In this document: piece after piece, positions 26,764 through 35,310 of the stretch
How positions within the stretch are numbered: the first letter of the stretch is position 1
Layout: each line of letters starts with the position of its first letter
Made by a program: the position numbers and the translations under genes
Notes under the pieces: model-generated
Database searches by the model: none
The model's input: the letters and a program-made list of their open reading frames with translations, nothing else
What the model was told of the DNA's origin: nothing
Origin: Pseudomonas putida
GTDB lineage: Bacteria > Pseudomonadota > Gammaproteobacteria > Pseudomonadales > Pseudomonadaceae
Assembly (NCBI RefSeq): GCF_028682475.1
Contig: NZ_JANHLE010000008.1
Span: 62,001 to 126,000, forward strand
Length of the DNA: 64,000 nt
Reading direction: 5' to 3'

Positions 26764-27399
26764 CTAAGCGTGAATTTCGTCAGCCGAACCTTGAAGAACG
26801 CTATAGATCTCAGCAACCACCTGCATCGTAGCCTCTTCGACCGTTCCTTCATTACGGCATAGCACCCAGCCCTGATCCGCAACCGCTCGCTCGAACGCCT
26901 TGGTACTCGCGACATGTTCTTCAAGCCTATGCATCACCGTACTGCTCAACCCGCGCGTACGTGTCGCTGCCCTCGCCCATGAAATTTCAGGGTCGGTGAC
27001 AACCCCGACATGCAGATCTGGCACTTGCACGTTTCGATCAATGTTCAGCTGAAGGATTTCCGCAAACGGGACCATTCGGCGAAACGCGGCGTCAGACGGA
27101 TACCAGCGATCGATCAGAATGATGCAGTCAGATGGCTGTTTGGCCAGCACGTGTCGGGAAATCCAGGTACGGCTATCGGCAAAGCGCTCACAAACCCCCA
27201 ACTCCAGATCCCGGTCGGGCGTTCTGGCGAGTTTGTTCACCAGGGCCATTGTTTCACCCCGGTAGGGATCGCTTTTTCTCTCGCAAAGCCGGATCACCTT
27301 TTTGTTGTCGGCCCTCAGTGCTTTGGTAACGGCCTCCAGCAGTGTGGTTTTGCCGGTGCCCTTGGGCCCATCCAGAGAAACAAACAGCGGACGATTCAT
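26764..27399 (-). CDS. P-loop nucleotide kinase of the dTMP-kinase type
   Basis: This 211-residue protein has the P-loop DGPKGTGKTT (residues 10-19), a Mg/Asp motif IILIDRWYPSDAAF in the place of the dTMP-kinase DRY signature, and an Arg-rich lid-like stretch (RAATRTRGLS). The length and layout match thymidylate kinases, but sequence drift and accessory context suggest a specialised nucleotide, or other small-molecule, kinase rather than the housekeeping Tmk. Only a weak GAAGA precedes the start. It stands alone between the adhesin regulator and a LysE/AraC remnant. A 78-bp near copy of its 3' part is found at 12578-12655. Confidence 0.7.
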   Translation of the reverse strand: MNRPLFVSLDGPKGTGKTTLLEAVTKALRADNKKVIRLCERKSDPYRGETMALVNKLARTPDRDLELGVCERFADSRTWISRHVLAKQPSDCIILIDRWYPSDAAFRRMVPFAEILQLNIDRNVQVPDLHVGVVTDPEISWARAATRTRGLSSTVMHRLEEHVASTKAFERAVADQGWVLCRNEGTVEEATMQVVAEIYSVLQGSADEIHA

Positions 27400-27469
27400 T
27401 CTTCAAATGACGATTGATATGACATGGATGAGCACTCTAACCTAGTTTCTGGCTGACGGCTCTCAAAGT

Positions 27470-27540
27470 AACCCGACTGCGCCAGGCATCGAGTTGTAGC
27501 TCGACGGCGACGCGTGCTGGCGCGTCGCCAAGGCGCAGAC
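27470..27540. pseudogene. Fused remnant of LysE and AraC gene ends
   Basis: Bases 27470-27510 match 14673-14713 (last codons of the LysE gene) with about five differences, and 27501-27540 match 14772-14811 (near the 3' end of the AraC gene) with about three. The join is at a shared CGACGGCGA, so 68 bp present at 14.7 kb are missing here. Neither gene can be expressed from this scrap; it marks a second, decayed copy of the kinase-LysE-AraC neighbourhood. Confidence 0.8.
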
Positions 27541-27568
27541 AAGGTATGCAACCTTCCCGGCATTGCCC

Positions 27569-28894
27569 CTATCGCAAGTGCTTACCTTTGGTTTCCGGAG
27601 CCCAGAGAAGAGTCACCAGCAAGCCCAGTAGCGGGAACCCGGCCATCATGATCAAGGTCGTTGAGAAGCCGAACGCCTGCAATAGATGGGGAAGCAGGTA
27701 CGTCACCCCCGCTGCCGATATCCGCGAGAACGCCGCAGAGAAGCCGATACCGGTTGCGCGGATATGCGTATCGAAAATCTCCGGCGGATAAACGAACTGG
27801 ATGTTGTTGATGGCCGGCCCGATGAACATGTAGGTCGCAAACAGGCTGACCACAAACCAGGTCGGCGCGTGTGGAAACAGGCCCAGCAGCAGAAAGATCA
27901 CCAGCACGGCTACAAACGTCCAGCTGACGAACCCGCGACGGGTCATACGGTGCACCATGAACACACCGAAGATAACGCCGACGATCTGAATGGCATTGAG
28001 CGACAGGTCAACCCGGTGGTCGCCATGCAGCCCCAGGGTTTCCAGCACCGGCACCATGAAAGTGAAGATGGCAAAGAACGGACCAACCTGACAGAACCAG
28101 AACAGGCCCGAGTAGAGACTTTGCCGCCAGGTGTCGCGCTTGAAGAGTTCGCACAGTGAAGCGCTTTTGGCACTGACATCGACATCCGGAATCGCGTATT
28201 GCGTGCCGAAATGTTTATCGACGATGGCTTGTGCCTCAGCGTCGCGGCCTTTGGCTTTCAGCCACATCGGCGTCTCTGGAAGAAACTGTCGAAAGAGGTA
28301 GACGATGATTGCCGGGATAACGCTTGATCCCAGCAACAGCCGCCAATTATCACCCTCGTAGAACGCGCCAATAATGAACGCTGCGGTGAAACCTATTTGC
28401 CAGGCAATGGTAAAACCGCCCAACAAGGCGCCACGGTTTTTTCGCCGCGAGAACTCCGCCAGGACAGTCGACCCGACCGCGTACTCGACCCCAATGGCCA
28501 GGCCCAGCAGCAGGCGGATGACCACGAGCTGCCAGATGTCCTGTACAAAAAACTGACAAACCGACAGAACGATGAACGCTGCCAGGTTCCAGGAGAACAC
28601 GGGCCGGCGTCCGTAACGGTCGGCAAAGTTGCCAAATACCAGACCACCGATGAACACCCCGATCAATGCGCTGCAGGCAATCAGGCCCTGGCTCGTCGCC
28701 GTGAGCAGCAACTCCTGTTTAGCGAGCGCCAACGCTGGCCCGATGATGCCAAGGATATAACCATCCAGCGCCGCGCCGCCCAGACAGGCAATCGCCGCGA
28801 TGATATGAATGGGCATCAGACGCGCCTCATCCAGCAAAACTCTACCGGAGGTATCCGTCGTTGCACGCGCGCCAGAAGCTATCGGCATTCCCAT
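27569..28894 (-). CDS. MFS transporter, probable uptake protein of the ATC cluster
   Basis: This 441-residue protein has twelve predicted membrane helices and the MFS signatures GNFADRYGRRPVF (loop 2-3) and PETPMWL / PETKGK in the later loops, as in the sugar/aromatic-acid porter groups. GGGAGG lies just before the ATG. It is the last gene of a minus-strand run that encodes ATC hydrolase, carbamoyl-cysteine hydrolase, a PLP lyase and RidA. It therefore probably imports 2-amino-thiazoline-4-carboxylate or a related cysteine precursor. A hairpin separates it from the RidA gene. Substrate assignment is by context only. Confidence 0.8.
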   Translation of the reverse strand: MGMPIASGARATTDTSGRVLLDEARLMPIHIIAAIACLGGAALDGYILGIIGPALALAKQELLLTATSQGLIACSALIGVFIGGLVFGNFADRYGRRPVFSWNLAAFIVLSVCQFFVQDIWQLVVIRLLLGLAIGVEYAVGSTVLAEFSRRKNRGALLGGFTIAWQIGFTAAFIIGAFYEGDNWRLLLGSSVIPAIIVYLFRQFLPETPMWLKAKGRDAEAQAIVDKHFGTQYAIPDVDVSAKSASLCELFKRDTWRQSLYSGLFWFCQVGPFFAIFTFMVPVLETLGLHGDHRVDLSLNAIQIVGVIFGVFMVHRMTRRGFVSWTFVAVLVIFLLLGLFPHAPTWFVVSLFATYMFIGPAINNIQFVYPPEIFDTHIRATGIGFSAAFSRISAAGVTYLLPHLLQAFGFSTTLIMMAGFPLLGLLVTLLWAPETKGKHLR

Positions 28895-29041
28895 AAAAGC
28901 CTCCCAACCATCTCATAAATTTGCGCACCAAGAGCTCTCACAGTGCGCGTTGTTATTTTTGTAGGCGCAGGAACGTCCACGGTCGTGGCTGGCGACCCTG
29001 CATAATTTACGATTAGTCCATCAGGAACAGGGCTGTACGGT

Positions 29042-29065
29042 ACCGACGAAGGTTTATTCGTCGGT
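29042..29065 (-). terminator. Stem-loop after the RidA gene
   Basis: A perfect 9-bp stem, ACCGACGAA / TTCGTCGGT, with a 6-base loop begins eight bases after the RidA stop. No T-tract follows on the minus strand, so it may be a partial terminator or an mRNA end-stabiliser between RidA and the MFS gene. Confidence 0.5.
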
Positions 29066-29073
29066 CAAACGTA

Positions 29074-29460
29074 TTAAGCCTGAGGCATTGCGATAACCGC
29101 TTCGATCTCTACTTTGGCGCCTTTTGGCAGCGCCTTGACCTCACAACAAGCACGTGCCGGATAAGGGGCCGAAAAGAACCCGGCATACACTTCGTTTACA
29201 CGGGCGAAGTCATTGAGGTCGGTTAATAGAACTGTCGTCTTGACTGCATTGGACAATGCCGTACCGGCCCGATGAGCGATTGCCGCAATGTTCTCAAGGC
29301 ATTGCCGTGCTTGCTCGGCCGCATCATCGCAGCAGAACTGGCCGGTTGCAGGAACAATGGGCAGTTGGCCTGAAACAAACAGCAGATTATCTACCTTGAT
29401 CGCCTGGGAGTAAGGCCCGACAGCGCTGGGTGCATGGGGGGAGGAAACTTCAGAAATCAT
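29074..29460 (-). CDS. ridA: RidA-family imine/enamine deaminase
   Basis: This 128-residue member of the YjgF/YER057c/UK114 family has the signatures GPYSQAIKVDNLLFVSGQLP, the ENIAAIAHRAGT helix and the C-terminal ARACCEVKALPKGAKVEIE with the substrate-binding Arg. RidA hydrolyses reactive 2-aminoacrylate released by PLP lyases to pyruvate and ammonia. It follows the PLP enzyme by 70 bp, so here it probably clears the aminoacrylate made when cysteine is broken down. The frame extends upstream into that gene, but ATG at 29460 gives the family length. This copy is probably pathway-specific rather than the housekeeping one. Confidence 0.9.
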   Translation of the reverse strand: MISEVSSPHAPSAVGPYSQAIKVDNLLFVSGQLPIVPATGQFCCDDAAEQARQCLENIAAIAHRAGTALSNAVKTTVLLTDLNDFARVNEVYAGFFSAPYPARACCEVKALPKGAKVEIEAVIAMPQA

Positions 29461-29530
29461 GTCAAAGTCCGTCGTGAGGGTTTTTATTGTATTAATCAGT
29501 GTTTGGACAAAAGGCGCTGGCCTGGTACTG

Positions 29531-30646
29531 CTAGGCCAGAGATAACTGGTCAGTTTCGCCATCCAGAAACGCTTCAATACGCTGGTACCACGGGGCGATG
29601 TCGAGGTTGTTGCGCTCCAGCCACTGCGCGTTGTAATAAGTATCGGCATAGCGATCACCGCTATCGCAGATCAATGTCACCAGCGAGCCTGGTTCGCCGC
29701 GGCGAATCATTTCGCTGGCAATACACAACAACCCAAAGAAGTTGGTGCCTGTCGATCCGCCTACGCGCCGGAACAAACGCTCCGACAGCACATGCGCAGC
29801 CGCAATCGAGGCCGCATCCGGGACCTTGAACATGCGATCGATCACGCCAGGAATGAATGAAGGCTCCACCCGCGGGCGGCCGATGCCCTCAACCCTGGAA
29901 GGATCAGCACAGGTGGTCGACATGTCACCGGTTTCCCAGGCCTTGCAGAACGCGGAGTTCTCCACATCGACAACGCACAGGCGGGTGTCAAAGCCGCGGT
30001 AGCGGATATAGCGGCCAATGGTGGCCGAGGTTCCGCCGGTACCTGCGCTCATCACCACCCATGTCGGCTGGGGGTGCTGCTCACATTCCATCTGGTTGAA
30101 AATACTTTGGGCAATATTGTTGTTGCCGCGCCAGTCGGTTGCACGTTCCGCGTAGGTGAACTGGTCCAGGTAGTAGCCGCCCGTCTGCTCCGCAATCTGC
30201 GCGGCGACGCGATAGACTTCGCCAGGGTGTTCGACGAACTCGCAGACGCCACCGAAACGGCGAATGGCGGCGATCTTCGCTTCACTGGTGCTCTTGGGCA
30301 TCACGGCAATGAACGGCAAGCCCAGCAACCTGGCGAAATAGGCTTCCGACACCGCCGTAGAACCGGATGAAGCCTCCACCAGCGTCGTGCCTTTGCTGAT
30401 ACGCCCATTACAAATGCCATAGAGAAACAGCGAGCGCGCCAGCCTGTGTTTCAGGCTGCCGGTCGGATGGGTGCTTTCGTCCTTCAGATACACCGAGATA
30501 TTTGCCAGGCCCGGAAACGTCGGCTTGATCAGGTGCGTGTCAGCCGAGCGGTGGCCATCGCCCTCCAGCAAGCGAACGGCACTGCGGGCCCAATCGAGAT
30601 CGACCGAGACCGGGTGTAGAGGTTGCGTTATTGTTGTAATGCCCAT
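29531..30646 (-). CDS. PLP-dependent cysteine synthase-fold enzyme, probable cysteine desulfhydrase
   Basis: This 371-residue fold-type II PLP enzyme has the cofactor Lys in [10 protein letters not shown], the substrate loop [15 protein letters not shown], the phosphate-binding [17 protein letters not shown] and a C-terminal Ser/Asp pair ([11 protein letters not shown]). The family includes O-acetylserine sulfhydrylase, cystathionine synthase and cysteine desulfhydrases. Being encoded between the carbamoyl-cysteine hydrolase and RidA, it most likely splits L-cysteine to sulfide, ammonia and pyruvate through aminoacrylate. Start 30646 (MGITTITQP) is preferred over the upstream codon at 30709. 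A biosynthetic role cannot be excluded. Confidence 0.82.
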   Translation of the reverse strand: MGITTITQPLHPVSVDLDWARSAVRLLEGDGHRSADTHLIKPTFPGLANISVYLKDESTHPTGSLKHRLARSLFLYGICNGRISKGTTLVEASSGSTAVSEAYFARLLGLPFIAVMPKSTSEAKIAAIRRFGGVCEFVEHPGEVYRVAAQIAEQTGGYYLDQFTYAERATDWRGNNNIAQSIFNQMECEQHPQPTWVVMSAGTGGTSATIGRYIRYRGFDTRLCVVDVENSAFCKAWETGDMSTTCADPSRVEGIGRPRVEPSFIPGVIDRMFKVPDAASIAAAHVLSERLFRRVGGSTGTNFFGLLCIASEMIRRGEPGSLVTLICDSGDRYADTYYNAQWLERNNLDIAPWYQRIEAFLDGETDQLSLA

Positions 30647-30766
30647 ATCAAAGATTCCAGGTACGCCGAAGTAAGTGGGTGCGCCCACGACGATGCGCGG
30701 GATGGCCAAAAGGCATGGCCATTCCCGTACGCCGGTGCTGCATTTTTTGTTGCCGCGGATACCGCT

Positions 30767-32029
30767 TCAGCCGCTGCGCTTGTCCGCCAGCAGCAGGTTG
30801 TCCAGATCCAGTACCGCCCCAAGCAGTACCGTAGCGCCTTGCGCGCATTGCTCCGGTGAGGAGTATTCGCGGACGTTGTGCGAGAGCCCCTGGTACGAGG
30901 GAATGAAGATCATCGCGCTGGGTGCGACCCCGGCAACATGGGCTGCATCATGGCCGGCTCCGGACACCATGCGTCGCGCCGAATAACCCAACGCCTCGGT
31001 GCGGGCGGCGATGGCATCGACGATGCGCGCATCGAAGGTAACCGGTGGTTTGCGCCACACCCGGCGGACTTCTGCAGCTGGTGAAATTCGTTTGATTTCA
31101 GCGATCACCTCGTTCTCCAGCGCGCTCAGCTCAGCATCGACGGGATGACGCAGATCCACTTCCAGCGCGACCGTGCCTGGAATGACATTGCGCGAGTTTG
31201 GCCCGGCACTGATATAGCCGACGGTGCCGACGCCAGGCGAATGAGCGCCAGCCACGGCTTCAACCGCCAAGATGATCTTAGAGGCCGCAACCAGGGCGTC
31301 ATCGCGCATGTTCATGGGACGCCCCCCGGCATGGGCGCCGACCCCCGGTACTTTAATGTCGAGCCAGCAGACACCCTGTACCGCGTCGACGACACCGATC
31401 TCCAGGTGTTCAGCTTCCAGCACCGGGCCCTGCTCGATATGCAGTTCCAGATAGGCAGAGAATTGCATGAAGCCGGGCTTGTGCTCGCCGGCGTAACCAA
31501 TGGCGTCTAGCGCCTGGGCTACCGAGACACCGGACTTGTCGCAGGTCGCGGCAACGGTTGCCCATTCATGTGCGCCGCAGAACACTCCCGAGCCCATCAT
31601 CGCCGGGGCGAAGCGCGAACCCTCCTCGTTGGTCCAGGCGATAACGGTGATCGGGTGCGCGGGACGCACCGAGGCGTCATGCAGCGCGCGCAGCACTTCA
31701 ATGCCTGCCAGCACGCCAAGGATGCCATCGAAGCGGCCGCCGGCAGGTTGCGTGTCGAGGTGACTGCCCATGGCGATCGGGGCGAGACTGGCATCAAGGC
31801 CCGGATAGGTCGCAAAGATATTGCCGATCTGGTCGATCTGGATCGTGCAACCCAGTGCACGGCATTGCGCCACAAACCAGTCCCGGACCTGCCGGTCTTC
31901 GTTGCTGAGCGCCAGTCGGCACATCCCCGTTTCACCCAGGGCACCGAACTTCGCGGTCGACATCAGATCGCCCCACAGGCGTTCCGGCTGGATGAGCGGC
32001 TTGCGGTTCATGCTGTTGTCTCCACTCAT
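30767..32029 (-). CDS. atcC: M20-type carbamoyl-amino-acid hydrolase (N-/S-carbamoyl-L-cysteine hydrolase)
   Basis: This 420-residue hydrolase belongs to the HyuC/AllC branch of the M20 amidohydrolase-type family. Metal ligands are visible in MGSHLDTQPAGGRFDG, the Glu pair in TNEEGSRFAP, and HIEQGPVLE; the C-terminal SGAGHDAAHVAG is also typical. In the known pseudomonad ATC pathway an enzyme of this family frees L-cysteine from its carbamoyl intermediate. The gene overlaps the ATC-hydrolase stop by ATGA, so the two enzymes are translationally coupled, which supports the role. General ureidopropionase or allantoate activity would be the alternative. Confidence 0.85.
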   Translation of the reverse strand: MSGDNSMNRKPLIQPERLWGDLMSTAKFGALGETGMCRLALSNEDRQVRDWFVAQCRALGCTIQIDQIGNIFATYPGLDASLAPIAMGSHLDTQPAGGRFDGILGVLAGIEVLRALHDASVRPAHPITVIAWTNEEGSRFAPAMMGSGVFCGAHEWATVAATCDKSGVSVAQALDAIGYAGEHKPGFMQFSAYLELHIEQGPVLEAEHLEIGVVDAVQGVCWLDIKVPGVGAHAGGRPMNMRDDALVAASKIILAVEAVAGAHSPGVGTVGYISAGPNSRNVIPGTVALEVDLRHPVDAELSALENEVIAEIKRISPAAEVRRVWRKPPVTFDARIVDAIAARTEALGYSARRMVSGAGHDAAHVAGVAPSAMIFIPSYQGLSHNVREYSSPEQCAQGATVLLGAVLDLDNLLLADKRSG

Positions 32030-32547
32030 TGCTGACCATCCTGTGGTTTTGCGTAGCGATATTTGAAATCACAGCAAGACGCGCCTTCCATCAGGGTCTG
32101 GGTGCGTTCAAGTTCGATATTCGCGTCGTAGCCTTTGGGGAACATGTAGTCGCGGTTGCAGGACAGCAGATGGCCGATCTCACCGAGGCCCATTTCGCGA
32201 TACATCTCGGCATAACGGCAGCGATGGACGGTGTAGTGGAATTCCTCATCGGTGGCCTTGCCGACCGAGATGATCAGGGCGTCGTCCTGGGTCCACAGCT
32301 GCTGCAGATCCTGGAAGGTCCGCAGGCTGGTGCCGCCAGGCGTCTTGGCGGCGAACGATTGCCCCGCCTCCACCGCCGCCTTGCTGATAGCGGTGTCGAG
32401 GATCGACCGGGCTACTTCCTCACCCAGCCGGGCACGCATTTCCTCGTAAATCGGCGCGATGACACCGGCTTCGATACGGCGCCTGGCAAGAATGCCGATC
32501 TCGCCTTCGATGGCCGATGCCGGGCTGTGAACTGGCTTATCACTCAT
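32026..32547 (-). CDS. atcB: L-2-amino-thiazoline-4-carboxylic acid hydrolase
   Basis: This 173-residue protein matches the ATC-hydrolase family: LARRRIEAGVIAPIYEEM at the start and conserved Cys/His positions in YTVHRCRYAEMYREMGL, LLSCNRDYMFPKGYD and ASCCDFKYRY. It opens the thiazoline ring of ATC to a carbamoyl-cysteine, the first step of ATC conversion to L-cysteine known in Pseudomonas. GGAGGAGCAGC gives a strong ribosome-binding site. It is the first gene of the minus-strand operon and couples to the downstream hydrolase. It is divergent from a LysR regulator. Confidence 0.87.
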   Translation of the reverse strand: MSDKPVHSPASAIEGEIGILARRRIEAGVIAPIYEEMRARLGEEVARSILDTAISKAAVEAGQSFAAKTPGGTSLRTFQDLQQLWTQDDALIISVGKATDEEFHYTVHRCRYAEMYREMGLGEIGHLLSCNRDYMFPKGYDANIELERTQTLMEGASCCDFKYRYAKPQDGQQ

Positions 32548-32643
32548 GCTGCTCCTCCTTCTATTGGAGTCTTTTATGGTTATCGCATCGGCAATATACC
32601 CAGCAGCACTTATTGAACAGAAACGGTTTTATCTGATAGGTTG

Positions 32644-32658
32644 ATCGCAAAACGCGAT
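32644..32658. promoter_or_regulatory. Inverted repeat, candidate LysR-type operator
   Basis: ATCGC-AAAAC-GCGAT lies in the 184-bp gap between the ATC operon and the divergent LysR gene, inside an AT-rich stretch. Its length and dyad symmetry fit a LysR regulatory site (T-N11-A-like). Assignment is by position. Confidence 0.4.
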
Positions 32659-32731
32659 AAATGCATGTGCCAGTCATCTGTACACTGCCAGCCGCACTGC
32701 ATTGTTCAGTCCCTTTAAAGGAAAGGCTCCG

Positions 32732-33583
32732 ATGGATACCGTCCTGCTGCGCAGCTTCTACAAAGTGGCCTCGGTTGGAAGCTTCAGTGAGGCGGCCCGG
32801 CTGCTGAACGCCAGTCAATCTACGGTCAGCGGACACATCGCCAAACTGGAAGACTATCTTCAGGCCCAGCTCTTTCGGCGCACTACCCGCAGTTGTCAGC
32901 TAACGACCGCGGGCGATCTGCTGCTGACCCACGTCACCACGCTGTTGCAGGTGATCGATCGGATTGAAGAGGAGTTCTGCCCCGCGCGTATGGGCGGGAC
33001 GATCAAGCTGGGGTTGCCCGATGAATATCATCTGTTCTCGCGCCTTGCCCCGGTGCTGCAAACATTCATGGCGATGCGCCCGAAAGTGACCATCAAAGTC
33101 ACCTCGGGATTGTCCTTTGAACACAGTCGGGCCTTGGCGGATGGCTTTCTGGATGCGGCCCTGCTGCGAGAGCCGTTGAAAGCCGGGCAAACCCCGGACC
33201 TGTGCCCTTCCCAGTTGGTCTGGATCGGCCTGGCGGATTTTGATCTGGACAAGACCGAGGTGTTGCCGTTAGCGCATATCTCCGGTCACTGCCTGTATTT
33301 TCGCCAAGCATTCACGGCCCTGGACCAGGCTGGCGTGCCTTGGCGGTCGGTGTATGACTGCAACACACTTGAAGGCATCCGTACTGCTGTTCGCAGCGGC
33401 CTGGCGATTGCGGCCATTCCCGAGGAAGACTGCCCCGATGATCTCTTCAAGCTCGAGCATCCGCGGTTGCCGCAACTGCCCATGGTGCACGGCCGATTCG
33501 AAACGGCCCACAGTGAACCGCCGGTGATCGTCCGCCAGCTGCTCACGACACTGCGCGATGCGTTGCAACTCGACGTGACGTGA
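32732..33583 (+). CDS. LysR-family regulator of the ATC locus
   Basis: This 283-residue regulator has an N-terminal winged helix (SFYKVASVGSFSEAARLLNASQ, recognition region STVSGHIAKLE) and a periplasmic-binding-like effector domain from about residue 90. AAAGGAAAG places the start at 32732 rather than at the earlier ATG. It is divergent from atcB and convergent with the racemase gene (20 bp), so it sits at the centre of the pathway and probably activates both arms in the presence of ATC or a related compound. Confidence 0.87.
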   Translation: MDTVLLRSFYKVASVGSFSEAARLLNASQSTVSGHIAKLEDYLQAQLFRRTTRSCQLTTAGDLLLTHVTTLLQVIDRIEEEFCPARMGGTIKLGLPDEYHLFSRLAPVLQTFMAMRPKVTIKVTSGLSFEHSRALADGFLDAALLREPLKAGQTPDLCPSQLVWIGLADFDLDKTEVLPLAHISGHCLYFRQAFTALDQAGVPWRSVYDCNTLEGIRTAVRSGLAIAAIPEEDCPDDLFKLEHPRLPQLPMVHGRFETAHSEPPVIVRQLLTTLRDALQLDVT

Positions 33584-33603
33584 GCAGTGCTCCTGCCCTG
33601 GCG

Positions 33604-34350
33604 CTAGGCCAAGAGTTTTCCCAGGCCCGGCAGGGGCGCATTCCCGCCGATCAGCTGCAGCGCGTGCCAGAAAGCGGCCTGGTTCGAGGTAATCACCGGG
33701 AGGCCCGTGTGCGCCTCAAGCGGTGCAATCAGGTCCAGTGTTGCCGCAGTGGTACAGGATAAGAAGATCGCATCCGCTGTCGCCGTATCCGCTTCAGCGA
33801 TGGCGCGAAGATAGTGCTCCAGTCCCGGCGTCGCGATCTCCACATCGCTTTGCAGGCCAAAGCACAGACGATCCGAAAAACCGATACCCGCATCGCTGAA
33901 AACCCGGCTGGTGATTTCAGCGACATCCTCGGTGTAGGGGGCAAAAAACGCGATGTTGTCGCAGCCCAAATGCCTTAGCGCCTTGACCGCCGCGGTTGCC
34001 GGATTGGTGACCGACACACCGGGACGAATCGCAGAAATATGCTCGGCGATCTTCGCCGGACCAATGATCGCCGAACCGGACGTACAGGCAAAGACAATTG
34101 CATCCAGCCTGGCTTCCGGTAGCAGCAGTCGAACGGCGTCGGAGATTCCATCCTCAAGCTTGGCGAGCGTTTGCGGTGTCAGCGGCATGGACTGAGCAAT
34201 TCTGGTGGTGACGATATCGACACCTGCCGCCAGCCCCATACGCCAGAAATCACGTTCGACCAATACATCCGACGCCAAGGCAATCAAGCCGATACAGGGG
34301 CGCGGTTGCTGCGCATTGGCAATGTCGATGCCCGTCTGGTGATGCTTCAT
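33604..34350 (-). CDS. Asp/Glu-racemase superfamily enzyme, candidate ATC racemase
   Basis: This 248-residue protein of the Asp/Glu/hydantoin-racemase superfamily is closest in style to maleate isomerase and arylmalonate decarboxylase. It carries both catalytic-type cysteines (IVFACTSGSAII and IFLSCTTAATLD). Pathways for DL-ATC in pseudomonads need a racemase to convert the D isomer for the L-specific hydrolase, and this enzyme is in the right place, behind the LysR gene. GGGAGAG precedes the ATG. Maleate/malonate chemistry is the alternative; the context argues for racemisation. Confidence 0.72.
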   Translation of the reverse strand: MKHHQTGIDIANAQQPRPCIGLIALASDVLVERDFWRMGLAAGVDIVTTRIAQSMPLTPQTLAKLEDGISDAVRLLLPEARLDAIVFACTSGSAIIGPAKIAEHISAIRPGVSVTNPATAAVKALRHLGCDNIAFFAPYTEDVAEITSRVFSDAGIGFSDRLCFGLQSDVEIATPGLEHYLRAIAEADTATADAIFLSCTTAATLDLIAPLEAHTGLPVITSNQAAFWHALQLIGGNAPLPGLGKLLA

Positions 34351-34572
34351 GACCCGCTCTCCCGGTGATACCTGCAGTTGACCTCGCGGTTGGCATCATA
34401 GCGGATGACAAAAGCTCGACTCATGGTGAATTCCGGCAGACTTATTGCGGTTTGCGATTAATTGTTCAATATGGTCGATGTGTGTTCAGGAGTTCACCTC
34501 CAGCTCAGCCTCGATGCTGTGGCCGCCAGTACACCGATCAACTGAGAGCTAGGCTGGGTTTCGAATGGGAGC

Positions 34573-35310
34573 TTATCCATATACCACACCCTGTTCGCGC
34601 AGGTTCTCCAGCAAAGCCAGGCCTTGCGGCAGGATCGCCCCCACGTCGACGCCAATGGCTTCAGCCAAGGCTTGCAGATGCTCGCGCCCGCTGCAGTTGT
34701 GCGCCTGCAATGAAGCAAGCAGCGCATGGGCCAGCGGCGCCAGGCGCGAGAAATGCACCTGCAGGTCAGGACCGCGCCGCGCCAGTAACAAGGTCGGCTG
34801 GTCCGGGACCTGCTGTGGCAGATAGTCCGGGCCGATTTCGCTGACCGGCCACTGGTAGGCCAACGGCCAGGCCAGTGGCGACAGCAGCGGTACGCCATCG
34901 AGCAGGTCACCCAGCGCGTCATGCGCGGGCGCGCACGTGTCGCTCAGGAGCAGCGCGACCTCCACCCATTCGTAATGCGCCAGCTCCGCTACCCAGAGCG
35001 GCAGGTCCAGGGCGGCGCCACCACCCTCTTCGAGGAAGCTGAGAAACTCTGCGGATATTTCCGTGAACAAAGGCGTCTGGCAGCGGTAGTCGGCGTAAAA
35101 GGATTCGATCAGCGCCTGCCATTGCGTTGCCCCGAGGCTGGCGCGCATCACCGGGAAGCCACCGGCCAACAGCGACTCCACGTTGCCAAAGAACAACTGC
35201 CGGTACACCGCCAGGCGCCGCGCCTCGATACCCGGTGGCGGCGCGTTGTGCTGCGGGTCGCGCACATGGCGCGCCATACACTGCAATTGCTCCTGCAGGA
35301 CCTCATGCAT
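34573..35310 (-). CDS. hvfC: HvfC/BufC-type RiPP partner protein (DUF2063)
   Basis: This 245-residue protein has an N-terminal DUF2063 DNA-binding-like domain ([53 protein letters not shown]) and a C-terminal winged-helix-like part. In bufferin/HvfA clusters such proteins bind the precursor and help the MNIO enzyme. The start at 35310 overlaps the MNIO gene stop by 8 bp, so the two are coupled. It is the last gene of the cluster; no DoxX-like membrane protein, often the fourth member, follows. Confidence 0.85.
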   Translation of the reverse strand: MHEVLQEQLQCMARHVRDPQHNAPPPGIEARRLAVYRQLFFGNVESLLAGGFPVMRASLGATQWQALIESFYADYRCQTPLFTEISAEFLSFLEEGGGAALDLPLWVAELAHYEWVEVALLLSDTCAPAHDALGDLLDGVPLLSPLAWPLAYQWPVSEIGPDYLPQQVPDQPTLLLARRGPDLQVHFSRLAPLAHALLASLQAHNCSGREHLQALAEAIGVDVGAILPQGLALLENLREQGVVYG

